Shown piece after piece: positions 22,507-33,776 of a stretch of DNA of 64,000 bases. The translations under genes were made by a program, and so were the position numbers. How positions within the stretch are numbered: the stretch's first letter is position 1; each line of letters opens with the position of its first letter. Origin of the DNA: Adenophora triphylla var. japonica (lineage: Eukaryota; Streptophyta; Magnoliopsida; Asterales; Campanulaceae); the NCBI GenBank assembly GCA_022495995.1, contig JAFEMH010000758.1, positions 1 through 64,000 of the forward strand. The letters run 5' to 3'. Under the pieces are notes generated by a model. That model did not search any database and was not told the origin of the DNA. It saw only the letters and a program-made list of their open reading frames with translations.

Positions 22507-23720
22507 TCATGTGTCAATAATCCATGGAATATTTACATAATTTGGAGGAAAATGTTTAGAGTCATGACAGATTATACCTGCCATGTTAGATGATGCCTCT
22601 CCTTCTTTCATGACAGGAGTTCCATATGGAGTGCCTTGATTGATTGGTGACCCACTTTGTTGAGATGATCCACCAATTCTGTTCTGAACAGGCTCTGAAG
22701 GAACAAGTGAAAGAAGCTTCTGAATCTGATCTTGTGTGATGTTAAGTTTTGATTGAGATTCTTGGTCTTCAATAAAGATCTGATTTGCTGCAAATTTAGC
22801 TTGAGGAGGCCCATATCCAGGCTTATGCTTAGTAAACTTGAAGTTGGGTGGAAAGCCAATCAACTATAGCATTTCTCTTTGGTATGATTAGTCTTTCCAC
22901 AGTGAGTACATATAACATCCTTATCCTTTCTTTTGTTAACAATCATGGCAGATGGTTCAATAGTGGGGGTAGAGTGAACCCTAGTCATCTTCTGCCTTTT
23001 CTCTCTAAGAACCATAGAATATACTTTATCTAAGGAGAGAAAAGGGGACAGGAGGGTGATTTGTCCTCTTATGTGTTCAAATACCTCATTTAGTCCCATG
23101 AGAAATTTGAAAACATGATCTGACTATTGAACATCACTTATGGTTTTGAGAGCATTGCAAGTTCATAAACCACATGAGCAATCAGGTAGGGGTCTATAAT
23201 TGTGCAATTCTTTCCACATGCCAGTGAGCTTGGTGAAATAATATGTGACTGACATAGTGCCTTGCTCTAACAGACTGAGTTGTTGTTGGAGATGATAAAT
23301 TCTAACATTGTCTGGCTGATCAAATCTAATTTTGAGCCTCTCCCACATCTCTCGTGTAGAATCTATATAAAAGACAGTGGTTGCTATTTCCCTAGATATT
23401 GAGTTTATCATCCAAGAAGTGATGACAGTGTTACATTTAATCCAAGGAGAATACAATTCATCTGGATTAATACAGTGCGTGTTGATTGTGCCATCAAGAA
23501 ATCCTAGCTTGTTTTTCACTATAATGCTCCTAATGAACCTCTTGGACCAGGTAAGATAATTGGTTCCATACAATGGAGGTGAAATAATCACAGCATTAGT
23601 GTTGTGATCGGAGGGAAACAAATAGTAGGGACTACTGGAAATTTCATGAGGTCGAAGTTTGGGTGATGAAACTTTAGTTCTAATGGTGATATCATCATCT
23701 TGAGTCATACTTGTTGACAT
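22507..23720 (-). pseudogene. copia gag and start of protease, with premature stops
   Basis: The start is the ATG at 23720 (MSTSMTQDDD). Conserved gag blocks follow: SPPLYGTNYLTWSKRFIRS, KLGFLDGT, NTVITSWMINSIS and ERLKIRFDQPDNVRIYHLQQ. Stops interrupt it at 23163-23165 (TGA) and 23124-23126 (TAG). Near 22862 one base is missing after the zinc knuckle CTHCGKTNHTKEKC, which is itself intact. At 22507-22509 a TGA replaces the Gly of the protease active site, which reads I-D-T-stop-A. The gene is dead at several independent points. Confidence 0.87.
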
Positions 23721-23957
23721 GTTGATGAAATTCTGTATAAAAAGAAAAATAGTAAAAGGTTTTAGAATGAATTTAAGAATTTAATATAGAATATTGATTA
23801 TGAATCTGTGTTTTGTGAAAAACGACAGTGAGCAATTCATCAAACAGTTGGTGTGCTAAGTTATCTGTGTTTAATGAGGATGAATGTTAATGCTGAAGTT
23901 TCAACAGATAAATTGAACAAGAAAGATAAGTAACTGATGTTATCAATCAATCATGGT

Positions 23958-23969
23958 GCTCTGATACCA
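23958..23969 (-). other. Primer binding site (tRNA-Met type)
   Basis: On the minus strand TGGTATCAGAGC follows the LTR end ...CTTCAACA with no gap. It is complementary to the 3' end of initiator tRNA-Met, the usual primer of plant copia elements. Confidence 0.9.
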
Positions 23970-24300
23970 TGTTGAAGATATGAGCTGATCATGAAATGAG
24001 ATTGATTGATCCTGATTGAGTGCTATTGAATTATTGCAGAATAATGAAAACAAGAACAATATGCAGAAATAAGAATTGGGATTTCAACCTTGCTTTGTAT
24101 TGAGTAAACTGTTGTTTTTTGTACATCAAAAAGAAAGGAAAAAGATCTATTTATACAACTAAGAAAAAATACATACGGAGTATCTATCCATAACAATCTC
24201 TCTCTCCTATAACAGAAAGATGCTCATGGTTATTATCTGATGTAATACTTGATGAAACCTTCTACTGAGCTTGCACTGCCACATCGTGAATTTCCTTTGC
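23970..24300 (-). repeat. 5' LTR (partial definition) of the minus-strand copia element
   Basis: The 3' edge of the LTR is fixed by the primer site. The other edge is approximate because the partner LTR is missing. A TATA box, GTATAAATAG on the minus strand, is at 24147-24156. The dense AACAATCTCTCTCTCC stretch near 24191 lies upstream of it. Confidence 0.65.
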
Positions 24301-24928
24301 TGATTTAGCTTTGTCTTTACTATCCATGTTGAATTCTTTTGAATCTTTTCTTAGAGAATTGCCTCATTACTCATATTATATTATGTATATCCACTTATTA
24401 TACTCACACACTTAAATTGTAGTCAATCTCACTCACATATTCCTCTCACAACCTCTTTCCTACTTGCAATACATTTGAATATAAATAATGTTTCCTTGAT
24501 TTGTGTGCTTCAAAATAATGGTGAAACTGTTAATTAATGGGACGGAGGCAAAGTTCAATGATTTTTACCAAAATAATTCTTTAAATCTGATGAAATAATT
24601 TTCAACAATAATTATTCAAAATCACACAACAGAAAACTCGGCAGTAACATTAATAATATTCAATGTTTTGTCGATTGTTTTAAAATAAAGAGTTATGCCC
24701 TCCCTAGTGAAGCATAGAAGAAAAGTTAATCCTTAAGATGAAGAATGTTGGGCTACTTTTAAAAGTTATGATGAGACAAAACTTTGGTCAAACATGGACA
24801 AAATAAAGTCATATACTTATTCCTACTTTGAATATTATTACTTCTTTGGGTAAAAAGTCAAAACGTTTATTTTACATAAAACGAATTTCAAACTCTTCTC
24901 AATTAATTAATTAATTACTTGCTATATA
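24301..24928. other. Non-coding AT-rich DNA with MITE remnants
   Basis: No gene was recognised. A lone Stowaway-like end TGGGACGGAGG lies near 24538. Around 24745-24785 is GAATGTTGGGCTACTTTT followed by TTATGATGAGAC, a word also present near 1138-1175. Confidence 0.45.
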
Positions 24929-25165
24929 CTCCTTTCGTCCCGTTTTAAAGGACACTTTTGGTTAATATAAGAAAACTTTGATCCAAATATAAATGCAAAT
25001 CTAATCATTTTATTGAAATTCTAAAAATTGCTATTGATAAACCATTTAATGATTTATCAATAACAATTTTTAGAATTTCAATAAGATGATTAGATTTGCA
25101 TTTATGTTTGGGTCTAAGTTTCTTTATATTGACCAAAAGTACTTTTTCGGACGAGGCGAAGGGAG
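24929..25165. mobile_element. Stowaway MITE, 237 bp
   Basis: The ends CTCCTTTCGTCC and GGCGAAGGGAG are flanked by TA. The long inverted arms (GCAAATCTAATCATTTTATT and AATAAGATGATTAGATTTGC) make it almost fully palindromic. It has the same length and structure as the copy at 50476-50712. Confidence 0.88.
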
Positions 25166-25423
25166 TATACGTGTTTTTTACTAGCTTCCTCCTTCGTCTC
25201 GTGCTTATTCTTCTTCCAACTTCAACAGCGTCAGCCTTCACTTCTCCGTCCAGTCCACAAAATCCCTCATTTCCAGCATAAAAAATCATTATCCTTTTTT
25301 TCTATTTTGTACTTGGATTAAGCTGTTTGGTTTTGTTGGTGGTGCCCAAAGTGAAAATAAATTACTCTTATACTTCAATAGTATAACGGTAATTCTAGTT
25401 TTATATCTAAATATATAAGTTGA

Positions 25424-25697
25424 CTAGTATTTTATTTGTGTGATGCACGGTGAAATATTAAAGCCCTATTCTAACAAGTTAAAAAATATATTTAGTAGAA
25501 ATTAAAGGCCAAAAAGTTGAATAGTAAAAGAAACAATGTTTATTTCATCAAGAAATTTAGAACATGGAGTAACCAATATCAAAATCCTAGAATTTATACA
25601 TTTTGAAAAACTTCCTTAAATACTACATTAGTAATAATTCCTTGAAAATGACATTAATAGTAGTAGTCAAAAAATCACTAACCCGTGCGATGCAGGG
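25424..25697 (-). mobile_element. Decayed Helitron 3' ends, minus strand
   Basis: Two Helitron-like termini are seen on the minus strand. One has hairpin CCGTGCATCACAC followed by CTAG at 25424-25427 and a T. The other has CCCTGCATCGCACGGG followed by TTAG near 25677. The hairpin loops match those at 46209, 49777 and 50289. The element bodies could not be delimited. Confidence 0.4.
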
Positions 25698-25735
25698 AAA
25701 ATTCTGCAAAAACAAACAAATGATCAATTTTAATA

Positions 25736-26804
25736 GAATTTTTTCTCAAATAATCCATTTTTAAATTTTTATTTACCAAAGTGACTTACTGTTCAAACTT
25801 TTTCCCAGAATGTCCCACTTTTTTTAAACTCGCTACACCGTGAAGCGATTTTAAATTTTTCAGTTTAAAATCGCTACACGGTGTAGCGATTTTAAATTTG
25901 TTGAATTTTATTTTAATATTTATAATATTAAAAAAAAAAAAAAACTAAATTTGAAATCGCTACACGAAGTAGCGATTTCAAATTAACAAATGACAACCTG
26001 GCCAAAGTCCGTCCACCAGTTAAAGGAAAGCCCAAAACAAAATAAAGTTTGTACTTCGTTCGTCCCACTTTAAATTACAAAATAATAATATAAAAAATTA
26101 TATATTAATAAATAAAATTAAACAGAAATATTATTTTTTTCATCTCAAATAAATATTTTATAAAATGTACTTCTATAAAAAATTATATTTTTCATTTCAA
26201 AAATAAATATTTCTTTCGATTCAAAATGAATAACCAAAAAATAATACTACATTTTTTACATTTTTTATCCAAATAAATGAGCATTACTTCTTTCGTCTCA
26301 ATGAATATTTTAAAAAATTATACTCTTCATTTGCCTCAAAAATTAATATTATATTTTGAGACGAAGACACTAATATTATAAACATTAATTTTAGAGGCGA
26401 ATGAAGTAGTATTAATTTTTAAAATATTCATTGGGATGAAGGAAGTAATGCTCATTTTTTTTGGATAAAAATTGTAGTATTATTTTTTGGTTATTCATTA
26501 TGAGTCGAAAGTAATATTTATTTTTGAAATGAAAAATATAATTTTTTATAGAAATACATTTTATAAAATATTTATTTGAGAAGGAAAAAATAATATTTCT
26601 ATTTAATTTTTTTTATTAATACATATTTTTTTATATTATTATTTTGTAATTTAAAGTGGAACGAACGAAGTACAAACTTTATTTTGTTTTGGGCTTTCCT
26701 TTGACTGGTGGACGGACTTTGGCCAGGTTGTCATTTGTTAATTTGAAATCGCTACTTCGTGTAGCGATTTCAAATTTAAAAATGAATTATTTGAGAAAAA
26801 ATTC
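25736..26804. mobile_element. Long palindromic foldback element, copy 1
   Basis: The ends GAATTTTTTCTCAAATAAT and ATTATTTGAGAAAAAATTC begin inverted arms of about 450 bp that meet near 26360, so a single strand would fold into one giant hairpin. Paired landmarks are CCTGGCCAAAGTCCGTCC (about 25996) and GGACGGACTTTGGCCAGG (about 26712). The left arm carries three small perfect or near-perfect palindromes built on TCGCTACAC/GTAGCGA; the right arm has lost two of them. There is no coding sequence and no clear target duplication. It is the inverted counterpart of copy 2. Confidence 0.88.
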
Positions 26805-27408
26805 GGAGTAAATGTATCAGACAGTTTGTGGTTTTGTTGAATGAAAGCTAGTTTTCAGTTTTTGAAAACTATATTTGCTCTTGAATTTTCATCTCTATTT
26901 CAGTCATTCTCGCAAGCGTTCATATCACTATACCTAAGGTATAAAAATATAATTAATATAAGAGTAATTTTTTTTCTTCACATTTTACACGTTTTCTTTT
27001 TAGTTTCAATCGTTGGATTATTTATCAGTAACTTTAATCTAAGGGCTAATAGTGAACGGTTTCTCTTTATTTATTTTTTAATTTTTAATTTTCTTACTTT
27101 AATATTACAATAACCCGCAAAAATTCAACGTCAATTAATGTCTATACTTCTCTTAGTCCATTTATAATATTTATTTTGAATGTTTTTATCGAGACTTTTA
27201 GGTAACCCTAATGATATTTTATTTTTATTATTAATGTTGTGATACATATGTTTTAGTATTGTACTACATAAATCATAAAGTTCAGTTATTCATATAGTAT
27301 TTATTATATGTAGACATAGTAAAATATTAATGTTGCTTTAATATTTTTTTTCAAGTTTGAACGAAATGGATTTTCGGTTTCAATAAACAAATAATCTCAT
27401 ATAATATA

Positions 27409-27663
27409 CTCCCTCCGTCCCATTACAATGGTAATAGCTTGACTTTTTTGGTCAACTAAGTTAAATTTTTATCATAATTTTATGAATATCTAGATATATC
27501 TATACAATTTTAAAAGTTATTATTGATAGCATTTCTAAAGGTGAAACAAGAGTAAATTTTAGAATTTAATAGAGATATCTAGATATTTATAAAATTATGA
27601 TTAAAAATTGATTCAGTTGACCAAAAAGATCAAATTATTACCATTGTAATGGGACGGAGGGAG
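27409..27663. mobile_element. Stowaway MITE, 255 bp, near-perfect palindrome
   Basis: CTCCCTCCGTCCCATTACAA faces TTGTAATGGGACGGAGGGAG, with TA on both sides. The arms match over most of their length. Confidence 0.93.
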
Positions 27664-27895
27664 TATATAATATTTCTATCAATAATAAGAATAGTCCAAG
27701 ACAAATCTTTTTCCATAGTTGGACTTATAATAATTTTTTTTTTCTGTTATAACCAATTATATCACATTGTCATGAGTGACAAATTTGAATGGATCAAGTA
27801 TTTTATTGGGAAAGGGTGAAACCGTAAGAGATTGTAATAGAAATATTAATAATATTGTATTTAAAGAAAATAACTTTTTTTTAACAATTTTATTA

Positions 27896-28318
27896 CTCCC
27901 TTCATTCCAGACCAAGGGTTCTATTTTCTCTTTTGATCCGTCCCAGACCAAGAGTTCCTTTCCATAAATGACAAGTTTTTTGAATATATTTATACCCTTA
28001 TCATCTCGATATATTTACAAAAAAAATTATTCATTATACCCTTATAAAGTTAACATATTTACAAAAAAATCAATCATTAACTTACTATTCCTCCCACTCA
28101 TTCTCTCTCATATTAAAAAATCAATCATTAACTACTATTCACTACCCCATATTACAAAAAAACCATTCATTATACCCATATAAAGTTAACATATTTACAA
28201 AAAAAACCAATCATTAACTACTATTCCCTATCACACATTTAACTTTTATTCATTTTTTAAAAAATTTCTTAAGAAGCGTGAAATCCCCCCGATGACCCTT
28301 GATCTGGGACGGAGGGAG
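27896..28318. mobile_element. Stowaway MITE, 423 bp
   Basis: CTCCCTTCATTCCAGACCAA at the left and GATCTGGGACGGAGGGAG at the right are inverted and TA-flanked. The interior contains three tandem copies of a TTCATTATACCCATATAAAG-type block (about 28030-28210), which makes this copy longer than the others. Confidence 0.85.
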
Positions 28319-28403
28319 TATTTATTATGTCATTTTCTCTTGAATATGTTACTTTTTATGTAAACAATATTTTAGGGAAAAAGGGGGTTGTACGTATTAA
28401 AAT

Positions 28404-29599
28404 GGATTTTTTCTCAAATAATTCATTTTTAAAATTTTATTTACCAAAGTGACTCACTGTTCAAACTTTTTCCCAAAATGTCCCAATTTTTTTAAACTCG
28501 CTACACCGTGAAGCGATTTAAAATTTTTCCGTTTAAAATCGCTACACGGTGTAGCGATTTTAAATTTGTTAAATTTTGAGTAGCGATTTCAAATTAACAA
28601 ATGACAACCTGGCCAAAGTCCGTCCACCAGTCAAAGGAAAGCCCAAAACAAAATAAAGTTTGTACTTCGTTCGTTCCACTTTAAATTACAAAATAATAAT
28701 ATAAAAAATATGTATTAATAAAAAAAATTAAATAGAAATATTATTTTTTCCTTCTCAAATAAATATTTTATAAAATGTATTTCTATAAAAAATTATATTT
28801 TTCATTTCAAAAATAAATATTACTTTCGACTCATAATGAATAACCAAAAAATAATACTACAATTTTTATCCAAAAAAAATGAGCATTACTTCCTTCATCC
28901 CAATGAATATTTTAAAAATTAATACTACTTCATTCGCCTCTAAAATTAATGTTTATAATATTAGTGTCTTCGTCTCAAAATATAATATTAATTTTTGAGG
29001 CAAATGAAGAGTATAATTTTTTAAAATATTCATTGAGACGAAAGAAGTAATGCTCATTTATTTGGATAAAAAATGTAAAAAATGTAGTATTATTTTTTGG
29101 TTATTCATTTTGAATCGAAAGAAATATTTATTTTTGAAATGAAAAATATAATTTTTTATAGAAGTACATTTTATAAAATATTTATTTGAGATGAAAAAAA
29201 TAATATTTCTGTTTAATTTTATTTATTAATATATAATTTTTTATATTATTATTTTGTAATTTAAAGTGGGACGAACGAAGTACAAACTTTATTTTGTTTT
29301 GGGCTTTCCTTTGACTGGTGGACGGACTTTGGCCAGGTTGTCATTTGTTAATTTGAAATCGCTACTTCGTGTAGCGATTTCAAATTTAGTTTTTTTTTTT
29401 TTTTAATATTATAAATATTAAAATAAAATTCAACAAATTTAAAATCGCTACACCGTGTAGCGATTTTAAACTGAAAAATTTAAAATCGCTTCACGGTGTA
29501 GCGAGTTTAAAAAAAGTGGGACATTCTGGGAAAAAGTTTGAACAGTAAGTCACTTTGGTAAATAAAAATTTAAAAATGGATTATTTGAGAAAAAATTCC
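28404..29599. mobile_element. Long palindromic foldback element, copy 2
   Basis: Ends are GGATTTTTTCTCAAATAAT and ATTATTTGAGAAAAAATTCC. The middle (about 28860-29060) is the reverse complement of the middle of copy 1, so the two copies lie in opposite orientation. The right arm is complete, with three TCGCTACAC/GTAGCGA palindromes. The left arm has a deletion after TTTAAATTTGTTAAATTTT. The arms also pair with each other. No coding sequence. Confidence 0.88.
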
Positions 29600-30447
29600 A
29601 TTTACTCCTAACATGCCTATATACAGTGACCTCATAACTTCTCACTAACCCACTAAGAATAAGGAAATAAAAAGAAATAAATAATGCGAAATTAAAATTC
29701 AAAAATTAGAAATTTGACTTTTGTGACCTTCAAAAGATCTCGGATGAATAATTTCGTGTCATTAGATCTTCACCTTTTGGACCAAATTACCTTGAATCAT
29801 AATGAAAGAAGCGGACTGTTTAATAAAATATGAAATTTTATTATTATTTTTCAAGTAAATATTAAAAATTGTGAAAAAAATAAATAATAATCTTATATCT
29901 AATTATAAGAGTAATTCTAATATTATTCATTAGGTATAGGAACAAACGGGTTGAGATAGTGTTGTCTGGTAAGCAGAGTGGTTTATATATGAAATTTCCA
30001 TAGGTAATTATGGATTTTTGATCTGACTGACTGAAGAGGCTTATGGTCCGATCGTAACCTCTTATTCTACTACTCCCTCTGTACAGAAATGATCTTTCAA
30101 CTTTTTTGTCGTGAACACGAAAGTAATTTGAACAATAATTTTATTTTGATGTAATTATCTTAATAAAAATTTGAAACTTGTTATCAATATACTATTATAA
30201 ACACTATTAATAACAAATTTTTAGATGGTCATTCGAACAATTAAATCACCTAAAATATTGCTAAAAATACCTTCATGTTAACAGGAGAAAAGTAGAAATG
30301 TCATTTTGAAATGGAGTAAATATATGTTAGTACGGAGTATTTTGAGAAAAAATATTCAATAACCCACAGAGTTGGAGTCAATTTCGGGTGAGTTGGACGA
30401 GTTTAAGCCTTATACAAGACTCAATAATTGACTGGTAGTCATGTATA
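29600..30447. other. Non-coding DNA with one degenerate MITE
   Basis: No gene was recognised. A weak Stowaway-like pair lies at about 30072-30312 (CTCCCTCTGTACAGAAATGA and TCATTTTGAAATGGAG). Confidence 0.45.
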
Positions 30448-31273
30448 CCCTCCTTTCCACAATAATCCGTAAAAAAAAACTCTTTTTGGGGCATTTTACA
30501 ATAATCTGCATTTTTTCAAAATAAAAATGGGACCCATCTCTCCCTAGTCACAACACTTTTCAAATTTACTATTCTCTCCATAGTTATAAATACTGTCCCG
30601 GTCAGCGCACCGATTTTGCCATTGGGACGGAACGTACCGGTATCGAAATGCATCGGTGCACCGTACCGGATTTACCGCACTTTTTCTGTATTTTTTTACT
30701 AATTATATCCCTAGTATATGTTAACAAAAACATAACACTTTTTCTGGTACAAAGTAACTCATTAATGATTAAACTATAAGAATGTTAGCTATTATCATGT
30801 TTTTACACCAAGTAATAGTAATTTTAAGAAAGAAATGAAAAAAAAATATTATTTTCAATTTTCATGGATTTCTGGAGAAAAAAATTTGATTTTTTTTTTT
30901 CATTTTTTTCATGGATTTCTGGTTCAATTGTTTAAATGACATAAAAAAATTGATTTGTTTTCATTCTAAAAAAAAATTGCGTCCCAGCCGGGATATCCAT
31001 CTCGGCCGGTTCAATCCGGTTCGGCCGGTTCGGTCCGATACAGAGCGGTTTTTAGACTGGGACGGTATACAACCTGTTATGCACCGTTTTTCCATTGGAA
31101 CGGGCCGTACAGGCTGGGACGGACCGGTACGGGACGGGATTTATAACTATGATTCTCTTCACTCGTTCTCTCTCCTATTTTACTTTTACACTCATAACAC
31201 ATTACCTTTATCACCTTTCACCTTAATTTCCGTGTCGGCATAAAAAATGCGTAGAATTATGAAACGGAGGAAA
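30448..31273. mobile_element. Stowaway-like element interrupted by a second insertion
   Basis: The left end CCCTCCTTTCCACAATAATC and right end AATTATGAAACGGAGG are diverged inverted ends next to TA. The usual Stowaway interior (CTCACTACTATTCTCTCC type words) is split at 30578 and resumes at 31152. The element between is described separately. Confidence 0.65.
30579..31151. mobile_element. hAT-like MITE nested in the Stowaway-like element
   Basis: Terminal inverted repeats CATAGTTATAAAT...ATTTATAACTATG lie inside flanks ATTCTCTC (30571-30578) and ATTCTCTT (31152-31159), an 8-bp duplication with one mismatch. Subterminal sequence is rich in CCGGT/ACCGG words on both sides (CCGTACCGG, CGGACCGGTACGG). 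There is no transposase; the frame at 30911-31243 is not a gene. Confidence 0.78.
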
Positions 31274-31730
31274 TATATCCTACTTAGCATACAATCTTAT
31301 TAAATAGTTGTATTTAATTTGTTCTCAAATATAAGAAAGTAAAAAATAGGGAAACTATTATACAATCACTATCATATGTGGGAAAACGTACGACCGAAAA
31401 TATTATGTCCATATCTTCATCGGAACTGTTTTACTTTGAGAAAGGAAATAACGGCTTTGAATGTTATCTACGCATTTGTGAAACAATTTAATCAAATATG
31501 ATGGTCGTTTTTTTTGTTAACGTCATTTTACGAGATTACATGTACTAATTTTGTGTGATACAGTGTATACAACAGTTTTTTCAACAGTTATAAATCATTG
31601 ATAAGTTAAGTTATAATGACTCATAATTGATTGATCACATGTGATACACTCTATGACAAATAAAATTGGTACATGTGATCTCATCACTATAAAGTGTGAT
31701 GAGACTTGAGAAAATACGAGATTTACATAA

Positions 31731-32494
31731 CACTATGCATAATGAGGGATTGAAATGGGAGTTGAAATGAGTTTAAGTTGGATGAAATGGTGCAATGGAT
31801 GAGTTGAAAGGGGTTGAATGAAAAATGAGAATGAAATATTTCATCCAGTTGAAAAAAAAAAAATTTGAATGACACGTGACGGCTTCTGATTGGGCCGAAC
31901 TTGGCCCGACAAGGCACGTGAGGCGTTCGTTTTTTTCCTTTTTTTTTTTTTTTTTCTTGATTTTACACGTGGTGACATGTGATTGGTTCCCAGGATTTTC
32001 AGATTTGTTTTTTTATCCCAAATCTTTTAGCTGAATTATCACCTAGTAAATTAATTTATTATTTTTTATTTTTTTCACCAAAATTCATCATTTTTTTCCC
32101 TATAAATTGATACAAGTTTCATTTGATTTGAACACAAAAAAAAAACACTCATTTCTCAATTATCCTTCTTAATTTTAGCCGTTATTTAAAAAAAATCATC
32201 ATTTTTTTCCTATAAATTGATGCAATATTTTTTTAATTAAGTGTGAAATATTTTTTAAATTATAAATAATAATAATTATTATTATTATTTTACTAATCAT
32301 AAAAATAGAGAATATAAATAAAATAAAAGTAGTTGGGTATAGAATGATGAGTTGGAGGGAGTTGAAATTTAATTTAATTCAACCATTGTAGGGTGATTAA
32401 ATAAAATGGGTAGTTGAAATATGAGGTGGATGAGATAAAATGTTAAAGTGGTTAAATGAAATGAAATGAGTAGTTGAAATCATTGTGGGTAGTC
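31731..32494. mobile_element. Harbinger/Tourist-like MITE, 764 bp
   Basis: The ends CACTATGCATAATG and CATTGTGGGTAGTC are inverted (diverged) and flanked by TAA (31728-31730 and 32495-32497). The subterminal regions repeat GTTGAAATGAG/GAGTTGAAA words. The middle 300-400 bp (about 31960-32330) is also found in the Helitron-like sequences at 39.9 and 48.3 kb. No coding sequence. Confidence 0.65.
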
Positions 32495-32504
32495 TAAGCC
32501 AAAA

Positions 32505-32640
32505 AAAGCAATATTCTACCCCATATTTTTTATTTTTCTTTTTTCATTAAAATCTAGCTTGGTTTTGGATTAATATTCTACCCCATTTTTCCCTTTTTCT
32601 TTATTGATTAAATTCTAGCCTGGTTTTGGACTCCAAAACC
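32505..32640. repeat. Two-copy tandem repeat of about 67 bp
   Basis: The block AATATTCTACCCCAT ... CTAGCTTGGTTTTGGA occurs twice head to tail with a few differences. Confidence 0.75.
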
Positions 32641-32673
32641 AAGTTAGATTTAAATAATTGAACCCACATTATA

Positions 32674-33148
32674 GAGTGCGTCTGCTGAGAAACGCGTTTC
32701 TTCATAACTATGGAGAAACGTGTTTTTCATAGCCAGAAGCTTTATATTTGATAACCAGAAAAAAAAAACCCAAGGCCAAGACCAAAAGCTTCTGGATATC
32801 CAGAAGCTTTGCATTTGATAAATGTAAGCTTCATAGCTTGATATCCGAAGCTTTGTATTTGATAGCCGAAGGATGTGAAATGTATATCCGAAACCTGTTA
32901 GTGCATATCCGTAAAACTGCAGGTGCATATCCGAGAAATGTGTTAGGGCATATCCAGAAATTGCTATTGAAGGTTTACGGATATCAGAAATCTTGAATGT
33001 ATATCAGAAACATTTTGAAGGTTTGGATATTCATTGAAGGTTTCTGATATCACTTTCATAGGTTTTCCGCTATCTGTCATCGTCGCGACATGTCGGGACC
33101 CGTTTCTCCATAACTTATGAAGAAACGCGTTTCTCCCTAGATTTTGTG
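32674..33148. mobile_element. Mutator-like MITE A with GATATC repeats and 9-bp duplication
   Basis: It starts GAGTGCGTCTGCTGAGAAAC and ends CCCTAGATTTTGTG. Perfect 9-bp direct repeats CACATTATA flank it (32665-32673 and 33149-33157). Each end carries the palindrome GAAACGCGTTTC. The interior is a loose array of GGATATCC-containing words such as GATATCCAGAAGC. The 9-bp duplication points to the Mutator superfamily. Sister elements lie at 36533-37537 and 47427-47840. Confidence 0.85.
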
Positions 33149-33157
33149 CACATTATA

Positions 33158-33773
33158 ACATGTTTTATGTGGAACACTTTAAAATTCATGGCCTAAATAA
33201 AGTAAGATTTAAGTTAATAAAAATGTGTGGGAATCAAAAACTTGGTTTGGCCCTAAAAGTGCCAAATTAAAATCATTATTGGCCATATGTTTGGTCGAAT
33301 ATAGCGACATCGACATTTACGTGCATGCATGCTTTGATCAATTATTTGCATTTAATTAATTTAAACTCTTTACTCTTTTATTTTGTTTTTTGCCGAATTG
33401 AGCTTACATAAAAATAGCCAAACATAGTAGTATTAGACAAACAAACTGGTCTATTTTGGGTAATGGAAAATTCAAAATATCACATTTTATTTCTTCCTTA
33501 CAATGGGTTAGCATGAAATATTGAAATGTTTATAGAGACGTTCATGGTTTTACAGGCGATCAATATAATTTCAAGAACGACTAGTCGATTGCTGAAAAAT
33601 AAAATGTTTTAATTAAATGTGTTCTTAAAATTTAATCAGGCGTTATTTCAAAAAAAAAAAAAAAAGTAAATAAATCAATAAATAATTTAGTCATAAATTA
33701 TCGATCACAAGCTCTGATTAACTTCGTTTAAATATCATGAACCATGTTTGCATAAAATTAAATCAGAGACCAC
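33158..33773. other. Non-coding AT-rich DNA, nothing recognised
   Basis: No gene or element end was recognised between the Mutator-like MITE and the next Harbinger-like element. Confidence 0.5.
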
Positions 33774-33776
33774 TTA

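Larger units (their letters stand above)
21490..24300 (-). mobile_element. 3'-truncated Ty1/copia element, minus strand
   Basis: Read on the minus strand it has a partial 5' LTR, the primer site, gag, protease and integrase. It stops after the integrase core near 21490 with no RT, RNase H or 3' LTR. The gag is the Retrotran_gag_3/UBN2 type seen in RE1-like copia elements, so it is a different lineage from the element at 1343-7693. The right edge (start of the LTR) could not be fixed and is approximate. Confidence 0.85.
26805..28403. other. Spacer between the two palindromic elements
   Basis: No gene was recognised. It holds two Stowaway MITEs (27409-27663 and 27896-28318). A frame at 26841-27113 is AT-rich with no known domain. 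Confidence 0.5.
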
